The notes below the pieces were generated by a model. That model ran no database searches, was not told where the DNA came from, and saw only the letters and a list, made by a program, of their open reading frames with translations. From positions 1-54,113 of the forward strand of contig JAUIIG010000018.1 of the NCBI GenBank assembly GCA_030431875.1: a DNA stretch of 54,113 nt, in the 5' to 3' direction. This DNA comes from Alphaproteobacteria bacterium (GTDB taxonomy: Bacteria; Pseudomonadota; Alphaproteobacteria; Sphingomonadales; Sphingomonadaceae). Numbering within the stretch: the stretch's first letter is position 1; every line of letters starts with the position of its first letter. The position numbers and the translations under genes were made by a program. Positions 35,025 through 43,837 of this stretch are shown here, in pieces.

Positions 35025-35090
35025 GCCTCTCGCCTAGCCGCTCTGTTGCCTGCTTGCCAGTGTCAGGTTGCGCGCGTAACCATTCGCGCC

Positions 35091-36932
35091 ATGACTGACA
35101 TGCCTCGCTTCACCCTGTCCCGCCGCGCCTTCCTCGCCACGGGCACCGCCGCCGCTACTGCCGTCCTCCTCCCCGCCTGCCGCGGCAGCTCGCCTGCCGA
35201 GACGCAGGCCGCTGGCGAGGCCTTGCTGGACGATGTTGCCTGGAACCTGCTGCGCCACGAACCGACTCGCGCCACCTCGCTGGGCGTGGACGTGGGCGAG
35301 CACGCCGCGCTGCGCGGACGATTGGCCAGCGCGACGCAGGAAGGCATCAATGCCTATGCCGACACCCTGCGCGCCGACCTGCAGCGGGTGCAGGAATTCG
35401 ACAAGGAAAGCCTCGACGCCGCCACCCGCACCAGCTTCGAAGTTGTCGAAAGCGCCTATTCCACCGCCATCGAGGGTTTCGACCTGCCTTATGGCGATGT
35501 TCCCGTCGGCTCCTGGCGCACCGCGCCCTATGCCGTGATCCAGAATGTCGGTGCCTATATCGACCTGCCGCGTTTCCTCGACGCCGACCACCCGATTGCG
35601 GACGAGGCCGATGCCGAGGCCTATGTCTCGCGCCTCAGCGAGATTCCCGGCGTGCTGAACGGCGAACTCGAACGCATTATCGAGGCGCGCGAGATGGGTG
35701 TCGTCCCTCCGGACTTCCTGCTCGACAAGGCGATTGACCAGATGCGCGCGCAGATCGCCGATACGCAGGCTGGCGGCGCCATGGTCGAATCCATCGTCCG
35801 CCGGACCGGGGAAGCGGGGATTGCCGGTGACTGGGAAACCCGCGCCAGCGAAATCGTCACCGGGCAGATCACCCCTGCCCTCGAAGCCCAGTTGGCCGAG
35901 CTGGAAACCCAGCGCGCCGCGGCCGAGGGTTTCGCCGGCATGTGGAACCAGCCGCGCGGCGACGAATGGTACGCTTGGTCGCTCAAGTCGAGCACCACCA
36001 CCGACATGTCGCCCGACGAAATCCACGAACTGGGCCTTGAAACGCTGGAAGACATCCACGCCCGCATGGACCCGATCCTGCGCGATATCGGCTATACCGA
36101 CGGCACCGTGGGCGACCGCATGACCGCGCTGGGTGAAGACCCGCGTTTCATGTTTGCCGAAGGCGATCCGGGCCGTGCCGAGATCATGGAATTCATCCAG
36201 GACCGTATCGACTGGATCAAGGACCAGATGCCGCGCGCCTTCCGCCGCGTGGCCTCGGGCAACCTCGAAGTCCGGCGCTTGCCGCCCGCCGAAGAACCCG
36301 GCGCTCCCACCGCTTACGGCGGCGCGGGCTCGGTCGACGGCACCGTCCCCGGCAAGATGTGGATCAACCTGCGCACCACGGACCTGCACCGCAAGTACGA
36401 CGTGCCCACCCTCGTCCACCACGAGACCATCCCCGGCCACGTGTGGGAAGGCGAATATTCGAACCAGCTGCCGCTGATCCGCTCGATCCTCGCCTTCAAC
36501 GCGTTCTCCGAAGGTTGGGCGCTCTATGCCGAACAGCTGGCCGACGAACTTGGTGCCTACGAGGAAAACCCTGCCTGGGCGCTGGGCTACCTGCAGGCCG
36601 CCGCCTTCCGCGCCTGCCGCCTGGTGGTCGACACCGGCCTGCACCACAAGCGCTGGACCCGCGACGAGGGCGTGCGCTTCTTCATGGAGCGCAACGGCAA
36701 CAAGTACGAAGAGGTGATCAACGAGGTCGACCGCTATTGTTCGTGGCCGGGACAGGCCTGCGGCTACATGATCGGCAAGCTGGAAATCCTGCGCCAGCGC
36801 GACCGCGCGATGACCGAAATGGGTGACGCCTATGACCTGCGCGATTTCGACCAGGCCGTGGTTGATGGCGGCAATGCCCCGCTCGACGTGCTGGCGGGCA
36901 ATGTGACCCGCTATATCCAGAACAGCGGATAA
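35091..36932 (+). CDS. DUF885 family protein, Tat-exported lipoprotein
   Basis: A 613-residue protein. The N-terminus FTLSRRAFLATGTAAATAVL has a twin-arginine SRRAFL motif and a lipobox LLPAC, so it should be exported folded and anchored by lipid. The body is DUF885, a zinc-peptidase-like fold; HHETIPGH near residue 444 is the HExxH-like metal site (His-Glu-x-x-x-His variant) and AFNAFSEGWALYAEQLADEL with a further Glu lies 30 residues on. Start may be ATG 35091 or 35100. The next gene, encoding a CHAT protein, begins 32-56 bp downstream. Confidence 0.88.
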   Translation: MTDMPRFTLSRRAFLATGTAAATAVLLPACRGSSPAETQAAGEALLDDVAWNLLRHEPTRATSLGVDVGEHAALRGRLASATQEGINAYADTLRADLQRVQEFDKESLDAATRTSFEVVESAYSTAIEGFDLPYGDVPVGSWRTAPYAVIQNVGAYIDLPRFLDADHPIADEADAEAYVSRLSEIPGVLNGELERIIEAREMGVVPPDFLLDKAIDQMRAQIADTQAGGAMVESIVRRTGEAGIAGDWETRASEIVTGQITPALEAQLAELETQRAAAEGFAGMWNQPRGDEWYAWSLKSSTTTDMSPDEIHELGLETLEDIHARMDPILRDIGYTDGTVGDRMTALGEDPRFMFAEGDPGRAEIMEFIQDRIDWIKDQMPRAFRRVASGNLEVRRLPPAEEPGAPTAYGGAGSVDGTVPGKMWINLRTTDLHRKYDVPTLVHHETIPGHVWEGEYSNQLPLIRSILAFNAFSEGWALYAEQLADELGAYEENPAWALGYLQAAAFRACRLVVDTGLHHKRWTRDEGVRFFMERNGNKYEEVINEVDRYCSWPGQACGYMIGKLEILRQRDRAMTEMGDAYDLRDFDQAVVDGGNAPLDVLAGNVTRYIQNSG

Positions 36933-36988
36933 GTCGCGCCAGATACTGACTACGGGGGTAAGTCATCCGACAAATCGGCAAGAGATTA

Positions 36989-39685
36989 TTGGAGAGCCTG
37001 CTGGCCATCTTGGTGGCCAGCATGGCGATCACGCCTTCCGCCTGGGCGCAGCGGACACCGCCGCCCGTGGTGCAGGCTGCACTCGATAACGATCCGCAGT
37101 TTGCCGAGCTCTACAATGCCGATACCGATAGCGATAACGCCTATCTCGATCTCGCATTCGCCATCGTCGGCTATGTCGGCGACAATTACCCGCGCGACGA
37201 TGAACTCTACCTCGATGTCCTGACTGACGCGGTGCAGGCTTACAACATCGTCGACTTTGACGGACGCTACGAAGCCGAACTGCGCGAACGCCTGGTCGAA
37301 GCTGTGCCGCTTGCCGAAGCGACCCTCGGCCCGGATCACCGCGACACCGAGTACCTGACTACATGGCGCCGCATCCTGCTGGAACAGGCTGGTTTGGTTG
37401 AAAATGCGGACGGCAATCAGGTCGCTGGCTCCCGGCTGCAGGAAGTCACCGAGAACGAAGATAGCTGGTACGACGACTTCTGGATGTTCGACGAGCCGCT
37501 GCTCGGCCAGATGGTCGCCTTGCGCGAAGCCCGAGAGGGATTGAGCGGCGAAGCCCTGATCGACAACCTGCGCGAAGAGGCCCGTCTTCAGCGAGAAGCC
37601 AGCGGCATTTACTGGCACGGCTACCACATCAGCCGCTTCGCCATCCTCCACGAGCTCTACCAGATCGGCGAGTGGGAGCAGATGGAGGCCGAGGCCGCAG
37701 AAATGCTCGCGCTCTATACCGCCGACGGCGATCTCGGGAACGAGCTGGCCATAACCTCGGGGCAGTACCTGGCACTGGCGCGCGAGCTTCGTGGCGACCT
37801 CGCCGGCGCAGCTGAAGCGCTTGCCCCGCTGGTGACACATCCAAGTGCCAACCGCGGGCCGCCGGAGTCGATCTATCCGAAAGTCGGCGATCCGATGCAG
37901 CCCGATCACCGCGAAGGCCAGGCCCGCTCGCAACTGGCCCGCTTGTTGCTGGAAGGTGACGGCGATGCCGACCTCGCACGGGAGAGCGCCAGCTTCGGAA
38001 CCCGCTACCTGATCGGCCTGCGCACCGGCCGCGCCTTTACGCAGGATGTCGAGGAACACATCAACAGCGAATTCGATGCACCGGACGAACCTTTCGGGCA
38101 AGACGCAGCGCAACAATTCGCCAACCTCGTCGAGGCGACATGGCGCGTGCGTGAAGAGGGTGGCGGGACCGACGTTGGCATGCTCGCCGAAGCCTTCGCC
38201 GCAGCACAGGAAGCCATGCAGGATCGCACGACTCCGGCGATTGCACGCACGGCAGCAATCGCAGTGGCAGAACGTGTGGGGCTGGATGACCTTGCGCGCG
38301 AACGCGAGGACCTGACTGCCGCGATGCAGATGCTTGAAGGGACGGAATATCTCCAGGCTCGGGCACGCCAGCAGGATATTGACCGGGAGCTACTTGAAGC
38401 AGCACCCGAATTCTTTAGCCTCATCCGCCCCTCCGCGCTTTCGCTGGAAGCAGCGCAGGCCTTGCTCGCTCCGGGAGAAGCGATGCTACTGATCCTGCCA
38501 ACGCAGTACGGCACTCACGTGCTGGCGCTGACGCCGGATGCGGCAACCTGGCACAAGTCCGAATGGACCGAGGCGGACTTTCGCTCGCAAGCTCGTGCCC
38601 TGCGCAACGATCTCGACCCCTGGGGTGCGGGTATCGTCAACAATTGGGACGGCGGCTTCGACGCGAACAGTGCGTGGATCCTCTATCGCGAACTGATCGA
38701 ACCACTGATGCCCGCGCTCGAAGGCAGCGATGCGCTGCTTTATGCGACAGGCCCTGCAGTCTCCTCCATCCCGCTGACCGTGCTGCTGATGGAAGAGCCT
38801 GCCAATCCGGAGGAGCGCCAACACGATTATCGGGCGATGGAATGGCTGGGGGACCGTTTTGCCATGGCGCAGCTGCCATCGCTGTCTTCGCTCGCCTTCC
38901 TGCGGCGCGATGGCGCGGCCACTCACGGCTCGCGCACCATGGTGGGCTTTGCCGATCCGGTGCTGGAAGGCGAAGCAGCCACGCGCGGTGGACGCAATGC
39001 TGCGCTGGTCGGCAGCCAGCGCCTCGCCACCGTGGCCGGTCCGGGTTCGAACCAGACGGCGCTGGCTGACCTCACCAGCCTGCGCGCACTCAGCCGCCTT
39101 CCCGGCACCGCACTGGAAGTGCAGATGCTGGCGGAAACCCTCGCGCTCGAAGACGGCTCCGTTTTCATCGGTCCGGCCGCCACCGAAACAGCTGTGAAGT
39201 CGCTCGACCTCTCGGACGTTCGCTACCTTGTCTTCGCCACGCACGGACTAACGGCGGGCGAAGGTGGCATCGCTGCGGAGCCGGGGCTGGTATTCACCCC
39301 GCCGGAGGAGGCGACAGTGGCCGACGATGGCTTGCTGACCGCTTCGGAAATCCTCGCACTGGACCTGTCCGCCGACTGGGTGATGTTGAGCGCCTGTAAC
39401 ACCGCGGCAGCTGACGGCATCGGTGGCGGCGGACTTTCCGGCCTGGCGCGGTCGTTCTTCTATGCCGGGGCACGCAGCCTGCTGGCATCGCACTGGCCGG
39501 TGATCGACGAAATCGCCCCGCTGCTGACCACCACCTCGGTCCGCTTGCTGGAGGACAATCCCGGCATGTCGCGCGCCGCAGCCCTGCAACAGGCCATGGT
39601 GGAAGTACGCAACAATGCCGATATCGAACGCGCGGACCATCCCAGCAGCTGGGCACCCTTCATCACCGTTGGTGACCTGCGTTAG
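36989..39685 (+). CDS. Secreted CHAT-domain protein (caspase-like peptidase fold)
   Basis: About 900 residues. A signal peptide ends SAWAQ. Residues 30-480 are helical and TPR-like (KLARELRGDLAGAAEALAPL style repeats). The C-terminal third is a CHAT domain: LYATGPAVSSIPLTVLL, VRYLVFATHGLTAGEGG with His752, and WVMLSACNTAAADGIGGGGL with Cys803, the caspase-like dyad, then SFFYAGARSLLASHWPVID. The only standard start is TTG 36989, which leaves the signal peptide without basic residues; an ATC at 36965, six bases after GGGGG, would add RQIGKRL and a proper n-region. Target and activation are unknown. Confidence 0.85.
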   Translation: MESLLAILVASMAITPSAWAQRTPPPVVQAALDNDPQFAELYNADTDSDNAYLDLAFAIVGYVGDNYPRDDELYLDVLTDAVQAYNIVDFDGRYEAELRERLVEAVPLAEATLGPDHRDTEYLTTWRRILLEQAGLVENADGNQVAGSRLQEVTENEDSWYDDFWMFDEPLLGQMVALREAREGLSGEALIDNLREEARLQREASGIYWHGYHISRFAILHELYQIGEWEQMEAEAAEMLALYTADGDLGNELAITSGQYLALARELRGDLAGAAEALAPLVTHPSANRGPPESIYPKVGDPMQPDHREGQARSQLARLLLEGDGDADLARESASFGTRYLIGLRTGRAFTQDVEEHINSEFDAPDEPFGQDAAQQFANLVEATWRVREEGGGTDVGMLAEAFAAAQEAMQDRTTPAIARTAAIAVAERVGLDDLAREREDLTAAMQMLEGTEYLQARARQQDIDRELLEAAPEFFSLIRPSALSLEAAQALLAPGEAMLLILPTQYGTHVLALTPDAATWHKSEWTEADFRSQARALRNDLDPWGAGIVNNWDGGFDANSAWILYRELIEPLMPALEGSDALLYATGPAVSSIPLTVLLMEEPANPEERQHDYRAMEWLGDRFAMAQLPSLSSLAFLRRDGAATHGSRTMVGFADPVLEGEAATRGGRNAALVGSQRLATVAGPGSNQTALADLTSLRALSRLPGTALEVQMLAETLALEDGSVFIGPAATETAVKSLDLSDVRYLVFATHGLTAGEGGIAAEPGLVFTPPEEATVADDGLLTASEILALDLSADWVMLSACNTAAADGIGGGGLSGLARSFFYAGARSLLASHWPVIDEIAPLLTTTSVRLLEDNPGMSRAAALQQAMVEVRNNADIERADHPSSWAPFITVGDLR

Positions 39686-39761
39686 CCGCAAAACGGGGAG
39701 TTAACCAGGTCCTGCTATCTGTCCCGCATCCGGCCAGTCGCACTTCGCGGCTTGCCGGCGC

Positions 39762-40856
39762 ATGGAGACAGAAGACAAGCTGGCGATCATGGTTGCGCTC
39801 TACATAACCATCGATACCGAATACGAATTCGGTTTCACCGCGCGGCACGGGGCCGGATCGCGGGCGCAGAACTTTGCGCGCGCGATCAAGGGCGAAACGC
39901 CAGACGGCGACGCGGGCATCTTCCACCAAATGGACGTGTTCGACCGCCACGGCCTGAAAGGCGTCTTCTTCGTCGATCCCATGCCCGCCCTCTTGTGGGG
40001 TCCCGGTGCAATCGCCGACATAGTGGAGCCGATCGTCGCGCGTGGGCACGACGTGCAGTTGCACCTCCACACCGAATGGCTGGAGCTGCTGGGCGACAAG
40101 AACCCGCTGGGTGACCGCACCGGTGCGAACATCAAGGATTTCTCCCGCGACGACCAGCGCGTGCTGCTGGAACTGGGCATGGAGCTGTTGATGGAGGCGG
40201 GCGCGCCTCGCCCTATCGCCTTCCGCGCGGGCAATTACGGAGCCAACGACGATACCCTGCGCGCGCTGGCCGACCTGGGCCTGACGCACGATTCCAGCCA
40301 TCCGCCAGGACTGATGGAAGGCGACTGCGAGATCAGGCTGGGCGAGGAAGACCGCCGCCCGCTGCGCCGCCTCGGCGTGGTCGAGGTGCCCATCGGCTGC
40401 ATCGGCGATGCTTTTGGCGGCCTGCGCCATGCCCAGCTGACCGCCCTGTCTTATCGCGAGATCGTGGCCGCCCTGCGCCATGCGCGGGCCAACGAATTTG
40501 CCTGTTTCACCATGGTCTCGCACTCGTTCGAGCTGCTGTGCCGCCAGCGCACGCGGATCAACCGCATCGTGCACCGACGTTTCGAGAAGGTCTGTGCCCA
40601 TGTAGAAAAGATGCAGGGCGTGGACACGGCGACATATGCGCAGCAGCCGCCGCTGCCCACCAAGCGCAAGGCTGCGGCCCCGGTGCTGGCGGCCGCGCCG
40701 CTGCTGAACGGCACGCGGATGGTTGAACAAGCGGTGGCCAATGCACTCTACGGCCGCAAGACGCAGGCCCATGTCGAGCAACCGGCAGGCGGCGCTAGAC
40801 CCGTTGCAAAAGCAATTCGATATTTGGAGATAGCCAACCAGGCGCGCATCCTGTGA
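39762..40856 (+). CDS. NodB-type polysaccharide deacetylase family protein
   Basis: A 364-residue protein with the deacetylase barrel: YITIDTEYEFGF (catalytic Asp region), LKGVFFVDPMPALLWG, the metal pair in HDVQLHLHTEWLEL near residue 108, and FRAGNYGANDDTLRALADLG near 160. The C-terminal 90 residues are basic and unrelated. Start could be ATG 39762 or 39789; the latter gives a cleaner strand. It has no signal peptide, so it likely acts on a cytoplasmic or lipid-linked glycan. Its last 62 bp overlap the converging methyltransferase gene. Confidence 0.8.
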   Translation: METEDKLAIMVALYITIDTEYEFGFTARHGAGSRAQNFARAIKGETPDGDAGIFHQMDVFDRHGLKGVFFVDPMPALLWGPGAIADIVEPIVARGHDVQLHLHTEWLELLGDKNPLGDRTGANIKDFSRDDQRVLLELGMELLMEAGAPRPIAFRAGNYGANDDTLRALADLGLTHDSSHPPGLMEGDCEIRLGEEDRRPLRRLGVVEVPIGCIGDAFGGLRHAQLTALSYREIVAALRHARANEFACFTMVSHSFELLCRQRTRINRIVHRRFEKVCAHVEKMQGVDTATYAQQPPLPTKRKAAAPVLAAAPLLNGTRMVEQAVANALYGRKTQAHVEQPAGGARPVAKAIRYLEIANQARIL

Positions 40857-41592
40857 TGCGGGCCAGTCGGTTCACAAGGCGGACCGGCACCGTCGGCTTT
40901 CCATGCACGCCGCTGCGCGCGGCAATCCAGCTATCCTTGGCAGTCACCGTGAAACGCCCGTGCAAGCTGCCCGCCAGTTGCCACGGCTTGAGGCCGCGCT
41001 GCCAGTCCTTGCCGGCCATCCGGTCTATGACGCGCGGCAGGTAGTTCACCAGCCAGCGGCGCGAATGGACTTCTCGCGGGGCGAAGCGGCTGGCGGTGCC
41101 GAGAACCAGCATCTGCCCGCCCGGCTTCATGACGCGGTAAATCTCCGCCATGACCTCATCCAGCTGGTCCGGCGCGACATATTCCAGCACGCTGTTGGCG
41201 ATCACCAGGTCAAAGCTACCGTCCTCGAATGGCATGGTGCGCGTATCAGCCACGTGCAGCGCGGTCATGGCCGCGTCGGCGCCGTTCATGGCAATATTGG
41301 CCTTGGCGAGGCGGATATTGTCGGGATCGACATCGACACCCGTCACCTTTGCGCCCAGTCGCGCCAGGACAATGCCCGAAGCGCCGTAGTTGCAGCCGAA
41401 TTCCAGTACCGCCTTGCCAGTCGGGTCCAGGCCATAGGCCGCCAGCACCGGGCGCAGGTGTTCCCATTCGTAATCGACATAGCCGCCCACCCAGCGATCG
41501 TCCGGGTCGAGACCCAGCTCGCGAGCAATGGCGCGAAACTCCTCCCGGCGTGCGGGATCGGCCTCGGCCTTGATGTGGACGTGGGCAGTCAT
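40795..41592 (-). CDS. Class I SAM-dependent methyltransferase
   Basis: A 265-residue methyltransferase. Motif I is VLEFGCNYGASGIVLARLGA (near residues 63-82), the acidic residue after strand 2 is in VTGVDVDPDNIRLAK, and motif IV/post-I is FDLVIANSVLEYVAP near 130. The C-terminal 80 residues are a family-specific cap. It is close to ubiquinone/glycan-type methyltransferases in shape, but no substrate is evident. It overlaps the deacetylase gene end to end by 62 bp. Confidence 0.88.
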   Translation of the reverse strand: MTAHVHIKAEADPARREEFRAIARELGLDPDDRWVGGYVDYEWEHLRPVLAAYGLDPTGKAVLEFGCNYGASGIVLARLGAKVTGVDVDPDNIRLAKANIAMNGADAAMTALHVADTRTMPFEDGSFDLVIANSVLEYVAPDQLDEVMAEIYRVMKPGGQMLVLGTASRFAPREVHSRRWLVNYLPRVIDRMAGKDWQRGLKPWQLAGSLHGRFTVTAKDSWIAARSGVHGKPTVPVRLVNRLARITGCAPGWLSPNIELLLQRV

Positions 41593-41629
41593 GCGCCCGC
41601 CCTAGCGTGCAATGCTTGAAATTGCCTTG

Positions 41630-42457
41630 CTACCTCGCAGCGGCGGTCACGCCCGGACGCTCCACCAGGCGGATTTCGTAGAGGTTGGGCCATAGCTTGC
41701 CGGTGACGAACAGCCGCCCGCTCTCCGGATCGTGTGCGATACCATTGAGCACGGCGTCGTTGCGCCCCTGCCGGTTGGCGGGCACCAGCCCGCGCAGGTC
41801 GACCACTTGCCGTACAACGCCGTCCTCCGGATCGATGCCCAGCAGGAAGCCGGTAAACCAGACGTTGGCGAACACCATGCCGTCGATCATTTCCAGTTCG
41901 TTGATGTCGCGGACCTCGCGTCCATCCAGCGTAACCGTCAGTTCGCGCTGCACCTCCAGCGTGGCCGGGTCGAGGAAGCGCAGGGTGGAAGAGCCATCGG
42001 AGGCAATCAGGCTGGTGCCGTCAAAGGTCAGCCCCCAACCTTCAAACGGGAAATCCTGCGTGCCCCGGTGTTCCAGCGTGGCGACGTCCCAGCGATGCAC
42101 CTCGCCATTCATCCAGGTGAGGCTGACCAGTTCGTCGCCCCACAAGGCAAGGCCTTCGCCGAACTGGTGAACCGGGATCGGCTGGCGCTGCTCGATTTCG
42201 CCAGTCTCCAGTGTAACGCGGCGTACCTCGGACTCGCCCTCCTGCCCGGTGCTCTCGTAAAGCGCCCCGTCGTGCCACAGCAGTCCCTGGGTGAAGGCAT
42301 TGGCGTCGTGCGGATAGGTGGCGATGACTTGCGCGTCGTAGACAGCGGGTCCCGCCGCCTCGACCGACTCTGCCTCCTGCGCCTGCACGACCGGAGCCAG
42401 CGGAAAGGCCGCAAGTGCAGCGATCAACGTCAAGCCGTAGGCGCGCAGTTTCTTCAT
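41630..42457 (-). CDS. Glutaminyl-peptide cyclotransferase
   Basis: A 275-residue exported beta-propeller enzyme that converts N-terminal glutamine to pyroglutamate. After a signal peptide (MKKLRAYGLTLIAALAAFPL, cleavage near VQAQ) come YPHDANAFTQGLLWHDGALY and ESTGQEGESEVRRVTLETG, then QFGEGLALWGDELVSLTW and INELEMIDGMVFANVWFTGF and LNGIAHDPESGRLFVTGKLW, all conserved in the plant/bacterial type I glutamine cyclotransferases. ATG 42457 is chosen because the signal peptide starts there. Confidence 0.9.
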   Translation of the reverse strand: MKKLRAYGLTLIAALAAFPLAPVVQAQEAESVEAAGPAVYDAQVIATYPHDANAFTQGLLWHDGALYESTGQEGESEVRRVTLETGEIEQRQPIPVHQFGEGLALWGDELVSLTWMNGEVHRWDVATLEHRGTQDFPFEGWGLTFDGTSLIASDGSSTLRFLDPATLEVQRELTVTLDGREVRDINELEMIDGMVFANVWFTGFLLGIDPEDGVVRQVVDLRGLVPANRQGRNDAVLNGIAHDPESGRLFVTGKLWPNLYEIRLVERPGVTAAAR

Positions 42458-42640
42458 GCCTTGGCCACTGCCGCAACACAGATGAGCGGGTGATGAAGGC
42501 ATGCAGGGAGACTGGCCACGCAATTAAACAATCGCCTTTTCAATACGAAACCCCTCGCCGCCGGGATTAACCACATTTCGCAAGCCAATTTTAACCAGGC
42601 CGGCAGGAAAATTGCGCCTCCAAAGAACCGGAGTTGGCCA

Positions 42641-42799
42641 ATGGTCACCTATCTCGTCGTAGGCGCAATGGGCTTGATGCTGCTGATGCTGATCCCCGAT
42701 AGCGCAGTCCGCTGGCAGCGGCTCGCCTCGAAAGGCGGCGCTGCGATGCTCATGGGACTGGGCCTGTTCGGCGCTGCCTACTCCATCATGGCCGGCTAA
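42641..42799 (+). CDS. Small 52-residue membrane protein
   Basis: The frame MVTYLVVGAMGLMLLMLIPD, a short polar turn (SAVRWQRLASKGG) and a second helix AAMLMGLGLFGAAYSIMAG gives two membrane spans. GGAG lies eight bases before the ATG. The upstream 180 bp (42458-42640) is AT-richer than average and includes two TTAACC hexamers (near 42565 and 42591), resembling CtrA half-sites at non-canonical spacing. The stop codon overlaps the stop of the converging DUF937 gene by two bases. Function unknown. Confidence 0.6.
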   Translation: MVTYLVVGAMGLMLLMLIPDSAVRWQRLASKGGAAMLMGLGLFGAAYSIMAG

Positions 42800-43350
42800 C
42801 GCCGGGCCATTCCCGACACCACCTGCCCCAGGATCGAGCCAAGCGCACCGCCCAGCGGGCTGTCGTCCGCCGCCTGTCCGCCTGCCGGTGCATCGCGCTT
42901 CATCATGTAGCCCATCACCGCCATGGCGAGGATCGGCAACATGCGCTTCAGCACGTCGGAGCTGATCCCCGTCGAACCGGCGACTTCCTCTGCCACGCCG
43001 CGGCTGACGTCCTTGCTGCCGAAAATCTGGCCGAGGATATCGTTGCCCGCTTGCACCGGCGTGGGATCGCGCTGCAGCACCTGGTCGAGCAGGATGCCGC
43101 CGAGTGCGCCGCCCAAGCCGCCGGCAGAGCTGCTGTCCGACTGGCCGCCCAGCAAGCCACCAAGCGCACCGGCCAGTCCACCCAGCCCCCCTGACGGAGC
43201 AGCTGCCGGAGTAGCCTGCCGCCCCATACCCGCCACGATGGCGGGCAGGAGCGCACCGGCACCCACGCGTGCGGTCTGCTCATCGATATTGAGCTCGCGG
43301 GCCATGCTGTCGATGACGCCGGTCTGCTGCAGCACCTGGCTGAGGTTCAT
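42796..43350 (-). CDS. DUF937 family protein
   Basis: A 184-residue soluble protein. MNLSQVLQQTGVIDSMAREL and AGALLPAIVAGMGRQAT form the DUF937 N-terminal helices, followed by a glycine/serine-rich stretch (about 50-85, repeated GGLGG) and a second helical half (about 95-150) ending in PILAMAVMGYMMKRDAP. Function is unknown; the YidB family is related. It follows the 118-residue gene by 5 bp. Confidence 0.8.
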   Translation of the reverse strand: MNLSQVLQQTGVIDSMARELNIDEQTARVGAGALLPAIVAGMGRQATPAAAPSGGLGGLAGALGGLLGGQSDSSSAGGLGGALGGILLDQVLQRDPTPVQAGNDILGQIFGSKDVSRGVAEEVAGSTGISSDVLKRMLPILAMAVMGYMMKRDAPAGGQAADDSPLGGALGSILGQVVSGMARR

Positions 43351-43355
43351 CGCCG

Positions 43356-43712
43356 TCAGTCCCGCCCGAACAGCTTCCCGGCCATGCCGGAGATATCGTC
43401 CATGATGTCGCCGTCGCCGTCCTGGTCGATCAGGCCCTTGAGGCTTGAGGGATCGTTCTTGATGGCATTGGCGAATTCGGTGAGCGAACCTTCGCCGCCG
43501 ATATGCTGCACGATCTGCGACAGCACGCCAGTGTCGAGGCCGGTGCGCTGCGAGGCGAGTTCCACCGTGTCACCCTGCATCTGGTGCGTCTGGCCCAGCG
43601 TGGCCACGGCGCGTTCGACCATGGAAGGATCGAGCCCGACGCGTTCGGCCAGGTTGGCGATGTCATCCGGCGCACCGCCGATGTTGCGAAGGATTCCGTC
43701 AAGCATGCTCAT
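43356..43712 (-). CDS. DUF937-like helical protein with EF-hand-like loop
   Basis: A 118-residue mostly helical protein, MLDGILRNIGGAPDDIANLA then LGQTHQMQGDTVELASQRTG. The C-terminal end contains DQDGDGDIMDD, which resembles a calcium-binding DxDxDG loop but lacks the acidic twelfth residue of a classical EF-hand. It is first in a two-gene operon with the DUF937 protein and may be a paired partner. ATG 43712 is preceded by AGGAGAAA. Confidence 0.7.
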   Translation of the reverse strand: MSMLDGILRNIGGAPDDIANLAERVGLDPSMVERAVATLGQTHQMQGDTVELASQRTGLDTGVLSQIVQHIGGEGSLTEFANAIKNDPSSLKGLIDQDGDGDIMDDISGMAGKLFGRD

Positions 43713-43770
43713 GGGTCTTTCTCCTCAAGGTGAGTCTGCCCACAAGCCTAGGCCGCTCTGATTACATAAT

Positions 43771-43804
43771 AAAGGCCCCGCTCCAGCTTTCGCCGGGCGG
43801 GGCC
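43771..43804 (-). terminator. Intrinsic terminator of pckA
   Basis: On the minus strand, stem GGCCCCGC / GCGGGGCC with a short internal helix (GGCGAAAGC) is followed by TTTATT. It lies 33 bp after the pckA stop, before the DUF937 pair on the same strand. Confidence 0.85.
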
Positions 43805-43837
43805 CTCCTCTCCAACCGTGATACCGGCGAATTGGTG

